DNA from: Thermoplasmata archaeon
GTDB lineage: Archaea > Thermoplasmatota > Thermoplasmata > UBA184
Reading direction: 5' to 3'
NCBI GenBank assembly: GCA_021826525.1
Contig: JAKAZU010000057.1
Span: 1 to 5,218 of the forward strand
Length of the DNA: 5,218 bases
The notes under the pieces were generated by a model. The model ran no database searches. It saw nothing but the letters and a program-made list of their open reading frames with translations, and was not told the origin of the DNA. A program made the position numbers and the translations under genes. Of the stretch, positions 1 through 5,013 are shown in pieces; the first letter of the stretch is position 1; every line of letters begins with the position of its first letter.

Positions 1-168
1 GATGCGGTCGATTCCATGATGCCGTACGCCGAGGGGCGAATGCGCAAGAAGATCCTCGCGGCCAAAGAGGCCGCGGCCGGCGGGGTCGGCCGCATCGTGA
101 TCGCCTCGTCGACGGTCCCCGAGCCGGTCGAACACGCTCTGGCCGGTCACGGCACGGTGATCGAATGA
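1..168 (+). CDS. lysZ: [LysW]-aminoadipate/glutamate kinase, 3' end (partial)
   Basis: This is the last 55 residues of an amino-acid kinase family protein; the 5' part lies outside the window. The frame is open from base 1 and stops at TGA 166-168. The tail reads like the C-terminus of LysZ/ArgB kinases: a G-R-M-R-K-K-I-L-A-A-K-E-A segment (residues 12-24 of the fragment), then a glycine pair and V-G-R-I-V-I-A-S-S, and finally A-L-A-G-H-G-T-V-I-E. The ending G-T-V-I is typical of this family. LysZ phosphorylates the side-chain carboxylate of aminoadipate (or glutamate) linked to the carrier protein LysW, in the cytoplasm. The assignment leans on the next two genes, which are the later steps of the same pathway. 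The stop overlaps the lysJ start in an ATGA, so the genes are probably translationally coupled. Classical ArgB is the main alternative; the short tail cannot exclude it. Confidence 0.85.
   Translation, partial: DAVDSMMPYAEGRMRKKILAAKEAAAGGVGRIVIASSTVPEPVEHALAGHGTVIE
156..162 (+). promoter_or_regulatory. Shine-Dalgarno site for lysJ
   Basis: GGTGATC lies inside the last codons of lysZ, just upstream of the lysJ ATG at 165. It is complementary to the usual archaeal 16S rRNA 3' end, and its GGTG core is five bases from the start. It supports this ATG and shows that lysJ is translated as an internal gene of the operon. Confidence 0.7.
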
Positions 169-1322
169 GCGATGCCCCACCCGTTCGGGGAGAGTTCGCG
201 GCGGTGGGACGGCGCGAGATCACGATCGTCCGAGGCGAGGGCGCCCGGCTCTGGGACGATCGGGGCCGATCGTTCGTGGATCTTGGCATCTCCCTCGGGG
301 TGGGGAATCTTGGCCACTCCAATCCGGCCATCGTGCACGCCATCGAGACGCAAGCGCGGCAGCTCATCCACGTCGGAAGCGCGTGCGACACCCCTCCCCG
401 GCACGACTTCGTTCAGCGTCTCCTGGAGCTCCTGCCGCCCTCCCTCGACCGGGTCTTCCTATCGAATTCCGGGGCCGAGGGGATGGAGACGGCGTTGAAG
501 TTCGCCCGCTCATCGACCGCCCGGCCGGGGTTCGTTGCCGCGTTGCGCGGGTTCCACGGACGGACGTTCGGGGCACTTTCGGCGACCTGGCGGCGCGATT
601 TGAGGGAACCGTTCGAGCCCCTCGTTCCCGGCTTTTCCCACGTGCCGTACAACGACGCCGCCCAGCTCGATCGGGCCGTGGACCAAACGACGGCCGCGGT
701 CATTCTAGAGCTGGTCCAGGGAGAAGGGGGAGTGCACGTCATCGACCCGGAGTATCTCCACGCGGCCCGCGCGATCTGCGATCGCAGCGGTGCGCTTCTC
801 ATCTTCGACGAAATCCAGACGGGCATGGGCCGGACCGGGCGTCGGTTCGCCTTCGAGCGGTGGGGGATCCTCCCCGACATCCTGGTCCTCGCCAAGTCGC
901 TCGCCGGTGGAATCCCCATCGGCGCGACGATCACGACCGAGGACGTCGAGCGTCGATTCCGTGGCACCCACCATTCCACGTTCGGCGGAAATGCGCTCGC
1001 CTGCGCGGCGGGACGCGCGGCACTCGACTACCTCGTCTCCGAGCGCCTGGACGAACGCGCTGAACGTCTTGGGACCGAGGCGATGGCGCAGCTCCGTCGC
1101 TCTCCGAGCGCTCGCGTCCGTGAGGTCCGGGGTCTCGGTCTCCTGATCGGGATCGAGCTCAAGGAGCGGGCCGCCCCGTACCTCCAGGCGCTTCGCGAGC
1201 GGGGCTTCCTCGCGATCGGAGCGGGACCGAACGTCATCCGATTGCTTCCCCCCCTCGTCATCTCCGAGGCGGACTGGTCCGCCGGGTTGGCCGCGATCTC
1301 CGAGGTTCTCGCGAATGGATGA
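165..1322 (+). CDS. lysJ: [LysW]-aminoadipate semialdehyde / glutamate semialdehyde transaminase
   Basis: This is a complete 385-residue class III (acetylornithine-type) aminotransferase that uses PLP. In the LysW pathway it transfers an amino group, usually from glutamate, to LysW-bound aminoadipate semialdehyde, giving LysW-lysine; in some archaea the same enzyme also makes LysW-ornithine. Visible fold landmarks are N-S-G-A-E at 101-105 (phosphate-binding turn), G-F-H-G-R-T at 129-134 (ring stacking), E-L-V-Q-G-E-G at 182-188, the D-E-I-Q-T-G-M-G-R-T-G block with the PLP-nitrogen aspartate D215, and the Schiff-base lysine K244 in L-A-K-S-L-A-G-G. S-T-F-G-G-N follows at 271-276, and R359 in the I-R-L-L-P-P motif is the likely substrate carboxylate contact. 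Length and motifs are normal. The ATG overlaps the lysZ stop by four bases and has a good ribosome site, so the start is well supported. ArgD itself is the alternative; the LysK-like neighbour favours LysJ. Confidence 0.93.
   Translation: MSDAPPVRGEFAAVGRREITIVRGEGARLWDDRGRSFVDLGISLGVGNLGHSNPAIVHAIETQARQLIHVGSACDTPPRHDFVQRLLELLPPSLDRVFLSNSGAEGMETALKFARSSTARPGFVAALRGFHGRTFGALSATWRRDLREPFEPLVPGFSHVPYNDAAQLDRAVDQTTAAVILELVQGEGGVHVIDPEYLHAARAICDRSGALLIFDEIQTGMGRTGRRFAFERWGILPDILVLAKSLAGGIPIGATITTEDVERRFRGTHHSTFGGNALACAAGRAALDYLVSERLDERAERLGTEAMAQLRRSPSARVREVRGLGLLIGIELKERAAPYLQALRERGFLAIGAGPNVIRLLPPLVISEADWSAGLAAISEVLANG
1302..1306 (+). promoter_or_regulatory. Shine-Dalgarno site for lysK
   Basis: GAGGT lies eight bases before the ATG at 1315, inside the lysJ coding end. 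It supports the start that overlaps lysJ by eight bases. Confidence 0.55.
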
Positions 1323-2382
1323 TCCCGAGGTCCTGGTCGAGCTGCTGGAGGCTTACAGCCCCTCCGGACATGAAGCGCAGGCCGTCGCGCGGTTCCGGGC
1401 CCTCGCCCAAAGGCTCGGCTATTCGGTCTCAAGCGATGTGGCGGGGAATGGGATCGCGAGGCGAGGTTCCGGCCGCCCCCAAATCCTCTTCCTCGGGCAT
1501 ATCGACACCGTCGAGGGGGCCTTGCCGGTCCGGCGCGAGGGAACCCGCATCTACGGGCGAGGCGCGTGCGACGCGAAGGGGCCACTCGCTGCCGCCTTAC
1601 TGGCGGGTCGGAACGCGCCCACTCGAGGGGAGGTCGTAGTCGTCGCGGCGGTCGGCGAAGAGACCGATAGCCGGGGGGCCCGTGCGCTCCTGGAAGCGTT
1701 CCGACCGGAGTACGTGATCGCGGGAGAGCCGAGCGGGTGGGACGGACTCGCCGTCGGGTACAAGGGCGATCTTCGTCTGAAGGCCACCTTCCTTGGCGAC
1801 CGCGCTCACCTTTCGACACCAACCGCGTCCACCGCCGATCGTGCGGTGGAGTGGATCCAGGGCCTGCGGCAGGAGGTGGCGCGGCGAACGGGCCCCACCC
1901 CGTTCCGTTCCCTGACCTTCAAGGTCGTTTCCATTGCCACCACGATGGACGGGGGCGCGGAGCGTGTGGAGGCGGTGGTCGATCTGCGGATCCCTCCTGG
2001 AACCGGGGCCGCGGCCCTCCTCGCCCAGCTCCCGCGCGACGGCGGCCCCGAGACCATCGAGCCGCTCGTGGAGCTCGACCCGTACGAAGGGGATCGCCTC
2101 GATCCGGTAGTCGCTGCGCTCTCCCAAGGGATCCGGGTCGCCGGTGGGAGACCGACCCTCTGGCGGAAGACGGGGACCTCCGATCTCAACCTCGTGGCGC
2201 CGGCCTGGCGCGTGCGAGGAGCCGCATACGGGCCCGGAGATTCACGCCTCGACCACACCGACGGAGAGTTCCTGGAGGTCGGGGACCTCGACCGCGCGGT
2301 TCGCGTGCTCGCCCACGCCTTCGAGACGCTGGCCGCCGGAGAGACGATGCCTACTCCTCGTCGATCGGACGAGGGTGCTTGA
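1315..2382 (+). CDS. lysK: [LysW]-lysine / [LysW]-ornithine hydrolase (M20 family)
   Basis: This is a complete 355-residue zinc metallohydrolase of the M20/ArgE-DapE family. It would release free lysine (or ornithine) from the C-terminal glutamate of LysW, the last step of the pathway. The metal and catalytic residues are all present: H62 and D64 in G-H-I-D-T-V, D86 in G-R-G-A-C-D-A-K-G, the E115-E116 pair in V-G-E-E-T-D-S-R-G, E138 in A-G-E-P-S, and H314 in G-P-G-D-S-R-L-D-H-T-D. The small dimerisation domain runs roughly from 150 to 260 and carries H165, where M20 enzymes have the conserved inter-subunit histidine. K-T-G-T-S-D at 285-290 is characteristic of the LysK branch. The gene overlaps lysJ by eight bases at its start. 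Its last 32 bases overlap the 3' end of the convergent pirin gene. ArgE or DapE are less likely because of the operon partners. Confidence 0.93.
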   Translation: MDDPEVLVELLEAYSPSGHEAQAVARFRALAQRLGYSVSSDVAGNGIARRGSGRPQILFLGHIDTVEGALPVRREGTRIYGRGACDAKGPLAAALLAGRNAPTRGEVVVVAAVGEETDSRGARALLEAFRPEYVIAGEPSGWDGLAVGYKGDLRLKATFLGDRAHLSTPTASTADRAVEWIQGLRQEVARRTGPTPFRSLTFKVVSIATTMDGGAERVEAVVDLRIPPGTGAAALLAQLPRDGGPETIEPLVELDPYEGDRLDPVVAALSQGIRVAGGRPTLWRKTGTSDLNLVAPAWRVRGAAYGPGDSRLDHTDGEFLEVGDLDRAVRVLAHAFETLAAGETMPTPRRSDEGA

Positions 2383-3235
2383 TGAACTCCCCGCTGCGCA
2401 ACTCGCGCGCGGCCCGCACGAGCTCCTCTTGCGAGTTCATGACGATCGGCCCGTACCACGCCACGGGCTCGTGCAACGGGCGACCGGAGACAAGCAGGAA
2501 TCGCAGCGAAGCGCCCCCGGCGTCGACCTGGATCGACTCTCCGGGACCGTAGAGCAGGGTCTCTCCCGCGCTCGCCACGACCTCGCCGTTCGCGTCGAAG
2601 TGACCCGATCCCTCGATCGTGTGTGCGAAGGCGGTGTAGCCGGGGTGCGTTGGGATATCGAACGATCCTCCCGCGGGCACCCGGACATCCAAGTACGTAG
2701 GATCGACCGAGAGGCCCGACACCGGACCGTGCGCGGTACCGAACGATCCGGCTACGACCTTGACGCGATTGCCCGTGTCGGTCTCTACCTCGGGGATCTC
2801 CGACGCCCCGAGACCCCGGTACGCCGGCACGTCCATCTTCTGGCGCGCGGGTAGGTTGACCCAGAGCTGGAACCCCGACATCCGGCCCTCCGCGCGTTCG
2901 GGCATCTCCTGATGGATGATCCCGCTGCCCGCGGTCATCCACTGGACATCACCGGCGTCGATCACGCCGGAGTTTCCGAGGGTGTCTCCGTGGGCAATCC
3001 GCCCCTCGAGCATGTAGGTCACGGTCTCGATGCCCCGGTGGGGATGCCAGGGAAACCCGGCCATGTACTCCGCGGGGTTCGCCGACCCAAAGTTGTCGAG
3101 CAGGAGGAACGGATCGAACAATGGAACCTGCCCGTTCGAAAACGCCCGCCGCAGCCGCACGCCGGCGCCCTCCAGCGTGGGAACTCCGGGGAAGCGGTGG
3201 GTTACAGAACGTCGTGGCGCGGTCATCGGAATCAC
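2351..3235 (-). CDS. Pirin-family bicupin protein
   Basis: This is a complete 294-residue pirin homologue on the minus strand, about the normal family length. The N-terminal cupin (about 20-140) carries the four metal ligands seen in characterised pirins: H64 and H66 in F-P-W-H-P-H-R-G-I-E-T-V, then H108 and E110 in A-G-S-G-I-I-H-Q-E-M-P. The second cupin (about 155-255) ends in the usual G-R-P-L-x-E-P-V-A-W-Y-G-P-I-V-M-N block at 251-267, followed by an E-F-I-K-H tail. No signal peptide or membrane segment is visible, so it is cytoplasmic. Some pirins are quercetin dioxygenases and others act as redox-sensing partners of regulators; the role here cannot be told from sequence. The start shown is a GTG just after the predicted transcription start; an ATG at 3226-3224, with GTGAT as a possible ribosome site, would remove only three residues. 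The divergent PadR regulator may control it. Confidence 0.95.
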   Translation of the reverse strand: MIPMTAPRRSVTHRFPGVPTLEGAGVRLRRAFSNGQVPLFDPFLLLDNFGSANPAEYMAGFPWHPHRGIETVTYMLEGRIAHGDTLGNSGVIDAGDVQWMTAGSGIIHQEMPERAEGRMSGFQLWVNLPARQKMDVPAYRGLGASEIPEVETDTGNRVKVVAGSFGTAHGPVSGLSVDPTYLDVRVPAGGSFDIPTHPGYTAFAHTIEGSGHFDANGEVVASAGETLLYGPGESIQVDAGGASLRFLLVSGRPLHEPVAWYGPIVMNSQEELVRAARELRSGEFIKHPRPIDEE

Positions 3236-3260
3236 TTTCGTACATCAGATGGCGCAAAGT

Positions 3261-3270
3261 AACTTATAAG
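3261..3270 (-). promoter_or_regulatory. TATA box of the pirin gene
   Basis: Read on the minus strand, CTTATAAGTT is an AT-rich island in GC-rich DNA. Its centre is about 26 bases upstream of position 3240, which would put transcription start at roughly 3238-3240, leaving almost no leader before the GTG at 3235 or about 12 bases before the ATG at 3226. The core CTTATAAG is self-complementary, so sequence alone does not fix its direction; the position before pirin does. Confidence 0.6.
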
Positions 3271-3282
3271 GGCTCGGGGGCG

Positions 3283-3346
3283 CGAACGCCACTGTTCGAC
3301 GCGTACGACGGGACCGTTCGGAGGCCGTTCGTCCCCCGCGAACGGC
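3283..3346. promoter_or_regulatory. Cluster of GTTCG/CGAAC half-sites, candidate operators
   Basis: Five half-sites lie in the pirin-PadR intergenic region: CGAAC at 3283-3287, GTTCG at 3294-3298, 3316-3320 and 3327-3331, and CGAAC at 3339-3343. Start-to-start distances are 11, 22, 11 and 12 bases, close to whole helical turns. The last two form an exact eight-base inverted repeat, GCCGTTCG at 3324-3331 and CGAACGGC at 3339-3346, with a seven-base spacer. The cluster is upstream of the pirin TATA box, where an activator would bind. A binding protein is not known; the adjacent PadR is a candidate. Such five-base words also occur by chance in GC-rich DNA. Confidence 0.35.
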
Positions 3347-3445
3347 GGGCGTCGATCGGCCCTCCACCGCATCGAACCGCACCCCACGATCTCGGCCGGA
3401 ACGCGGACGGGCGGTCCGGGATTGACGGGGCGGGCTCCCAGTATC

Positions 3446-3456
3446 GATATATAAAA
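3446..3456 (+). promoter_or_regulatory. TATA box of the PadR gene, leaderless spacing
   Basis: GATATATAAAA is the strongest AT-rich element in the window. Its centre, near 3451, lies 24-26 bases before the GTG at 3475, the distance at which archaeal transcription begins. The transcript would therefore start at or next to the start codon. The palindrome TATCGATA at 3442-3449 overlaps its upstream edge and could be an operator. Confidence 0.7.
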
Positions 3457-3474
3457 CCGGGCGTTCCTACTGGC

Positions 3475-4023
3475 GTGGCACCTTCGGCGCGACCGCTCCG
3501 GAACTGGCCCGGCGGGATGATCGGCATGTACGCGCTCCATCAAATGAGCCGCGAACCGATCTACGGCTGGCAGCTCGCCGAGCGCATCGGCGAAGCGACG
3601 AAGGGAGGATGGCGGCCGGGAGCCGGTGCGGTCTATCCAATCTTGAAGAGCCTCGTCCGTCAGAAGCTCGCCCGGACCGAAGTCCGGGGCGGACGCAAGG
3701 TCTACCTCGTCACCCCGAGGGGGCGCGCGCGACTCGCCTTGATGCGGGCGCGGATCCGGGACGGCGGGGGGCGGTACATGGAGCTGCGCCGTCTCATCCT
3801 CGACATCGTCGATCCAACCGAGCGTCCCGAGTGGGCGATCGAGCACCTGCGCCGCTCCCTCACGATGTTCGTCGAGCTGTCGGATTCCGTCACCCTCATT
3901 CCGTCGGCGCGCGGGCGGGCCCTCATGTGCCGGCAAGGAGCCCGCGAACTTCGCGGGACGCTCGCGCGTCTTGAGCGCGCTCGGCGCTCCGGCACGGGAT
4001 CGCGTCGGGCCCGGAAGCGATGA
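3475..4023 (+). CDS. PadR-family winged-helix transcriptional regulator
   Basis: This is a 182-residue DNA-binding regulator. The N-terminal winged helix (about 10-90) has the PadR pattern: a hydrophobic first helix G-M-I-G-M-Y-A-L, then P-I-Y-G-W-Q-L-A-E-R-I (28-38), the recognition region G-W-R-P-G-A-G-A-V-Y-P-I-L-K-S-L (45-60), and a wing G-G-R-K-V-Y-L-V-T-P-R-G (72-83). A helical C-terminal part (about 100-170) would form the dimer, and the protein ends in a strongly basic tail, R-R-A-R-K-R. The GTG start is chosen because the TATA box places transcription start there and because the family normally has a short lead-in before the first helix; ATG 3517 (residue 15) would cut into that helix. 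The frame stays open upstream to 3121 but that part is antisense to pirin and beyond the promoter. It sits divergent from pirin, a usual arrangement for a regulator and its target. The ligand is unknown. Confidence 0.9.
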   Translation: MAPSARPLRNWPGGMIGMYALHQMSREPIYGWQLAERIGEATKGGWRPGAGAVYPILKSLVRQKLARTEVRGGRKVYLVTPRGRARLALMRARIRDGGGRYMELRRLILDIVDPTERPEWAIEHLRRSLTMFVELSDSVTLIPSARGRALMCRQGARELRGTLARLERARRSGTGSRRARKR

Positions 4024-4063
4024 ACCGGTGACGCGATCCGGGTCCCTCCGCGGCGCGGGAGCC

Positions 4064-4072
4064 TTTATCAAA
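4064..4072 (+). promoter_or_regulatory. Probable TATA box for tRNA-Lys
   Basis: TTTATCAAA is an AT-rich stretch centred about 32 bases before the first base of the tRNA. This would give a transcript with a short leader of roughly 5-8 bases, removed by RNase P. It lies in the 76-base gap after the PadR stop, which holds nothing else I can recognise. Confidence 0.5.
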
Positions 4073-4099
4073 GCGAGCCGGGTCGCCGAGTTTCGCGAT

Positions 4100-4173
4100 G
4101 GGCCCGTAGCTCAGGCCGGCAGAGCAGGCGGCTCTTAACCGCAAGGTCAGGGGTTCAAATCCCCTCGGGCCCG
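4100..4173 (+). tRNA. trnK: tRNA-Lys, anticodon CTT
   Basis: This 74-base gene folds as a full cloverleaf. The acceptor stem pairs GGGCCCG (4100-4106) with CGGGCCC (4166-4172), the D stem is GCTC/GAGC with GG at 4118-4119 in its loop, and the T arm is AGGGG, loop TTCAAAT, CCCCT. The anticodon loop CTCTTAA (4132-4138) presents CTT at 4134-4136, reading the lysine codon AAG. Four anticodon-stem pairs are perfect, but the outermost pair (4127 with 4143) is a G-A mismatch. The discriminator base is G4173 and no CCA is encoded. There is no intron. It lies between padR and ribA, with ribA's longest frame beginning 12 bases later. Confidence 0.97.
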
Positions 4174-4185
4174 TCGTACCCTCGC

Positions 4186-4989
4186 GTGGACGAGAACGGG
4201 CGATCGCACCCTGTCCCCGCCGTCTCTTTCTACTTGCCCGAGGTGAACGGTACCGGAGGCGAGTGGGTGGCGATGGGCATTCCCCGGGAGACGGTCGCTC
4301 GGCTGGTAAAGGAGAACGAGGGGCACGACTGCCCCGAGCACCCCGAGATCTGTGTACGGCTGGAGGCGGCGGCGGATCTCCCGACCCGCTTCGGGGACTA
4401 CCAGGTGGTGGCGTTCTGGAACAACCTTGATCGGAAGGAGCACGCGGCCTTCGTCCACGGGAATATCTTCGAGCAGGAGGCGGTCCCGGTGCGGATCCAC
4501 TCCGAATGTCTCACGGGGGATGCCATCGGCTCGCTGCGGTGCGACTGCCGCGATCAGCTCATCGAGTCGCTGGGGCGCATCGGCAAGATGGACACGGGGG
4601 TCGTACTGTACCTCCGGCAGGAGGGTCGCGGGATTGGTTTCACCAACAAGATCCGAGCCTACGAGCTTCAGGACGCGGGGTACGACACGGTCCAGGCGAA
4701 CGAACTCCTCGGCTTCAAGGCGGACGAACGCGACTATGCCATCGCGGCGCACATGCTCGCCTCGCTGCACGTGAAGTCGGTGAAGGTGATGACCAACAAC
4801 CCGCAGAAACTGGCCGACCTGGAACGCCACGGGGTTCGGATCGTGGGTCGCATCCCGATCGTGGTCCCCGCGAACCAGGTCAACGGGCCGTACCTCGACA
4901 CCAAGCGCAAGCGGATGGGCCATCTGTTGGTGGTGGAACAGCCGGACGACCTGGTCGACTACCCCAACCGAGCCGGTCCGAGCGGCTGA
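4186..4989 (+). CDS. ribA: GTP cyclohydrolase II (bacterial-type RibA)
   Basis: This enzyme opens the GTP ring to 2,5-diamino-6-ribosylamino-pyrimidinone phosphate, formate and pyrophosphate, the first step of riboflavin synthesis. The catalytic core aligns over its length with E. coli RibA. Zinc ligands are C108, C119 and C121 in H-S-E-C-L-T-G-D-A-I-G-S-L-R-C-D-C. Y-L-R-Q-E-G-R-G-I-G is at 142-151, Y159 matches catalytic Tyr105, and D180 and R182 in A-D-E-R-D-Y match Asp126 and Arg128. T-N-N-P-Q-K at 203-208 follows, and Y-L-D-T-K-R-K-R-M-G-H-L-L closes the core. No RibB (dihydroxybutanone phosphate synthase) domain is fused. Before the core lies an extra segment of about 55 residues. The GTG start shown has no ribosome site and is 12 bases after the tRNA; ATG 4273 (residue 30), with GGAGG at 4255-4259, would give 238 residues. 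Codon bias of the disputed part looks coding, so the start is undecided. Confidence 0.95.
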   Translation: MDENGRSHPVPAVSFYLPEVNGTGGEWVAMGIPRETVARLVKENEGHDCPEHPEICVRLEAAADLPTRFGDYQVVAFWNNLDRKEHAAFVHGNIFEQEAVPVRIHSECLTGDAIGSLRCDCRDQLIESLGRIGKMDTGVVLYLRQEGRGIGFTNKIRAYELQDAGYDTVQANELLGFKADERDYAIAAHMLASLHVKSVKVMTNNPQKLADLERHGVRIVGRIPIVVPANQVNGPYLDTKRKRMGHLLVVEQPDDLVDYPNRAGPSG

Positions 4990-5013
4990 CCCCTCGGCAC
5001 GAACCCGCGATCC

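Noticed and set aside
1806..2942. A 378-codon minus-strand frame across lysK and pirin
   Set aside because: It overlaps lysK antisense and pirin in another frame; both of those have full catalytic motifs, and this frame is arginine-rich and low in complexity.
3324..3346. The inverted repeat as an intrinsic terminator hairpin
   Set aside because: No T tract follows on either strand and it lies between two divergent promoters, so an operator is the better reading.
3121..3474. Upstream in-frame extension of the PadR gene
   Set aside because: The frame is open, but it lies antisense to pirin and upstream of the PadR TATA box, and its translation shows no conserved pattern.
4223..4236. Pyrimidine-rich stretch after the tRNA as a terminator
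   Set aside because: It contains only short T runs, the longest being three, and may lie inside the ribA coding frame; archaeal termination normally needs a longer T tract.
4161..4997. CCCCTCGG at the 3' end of the tRNA repeated at 4990-4997, as a possible attachment-site pair
   Set aside because: The match is only eight bases, there is no integrase nearby, and the DNA between the copies is the housekeeping gene ribA.
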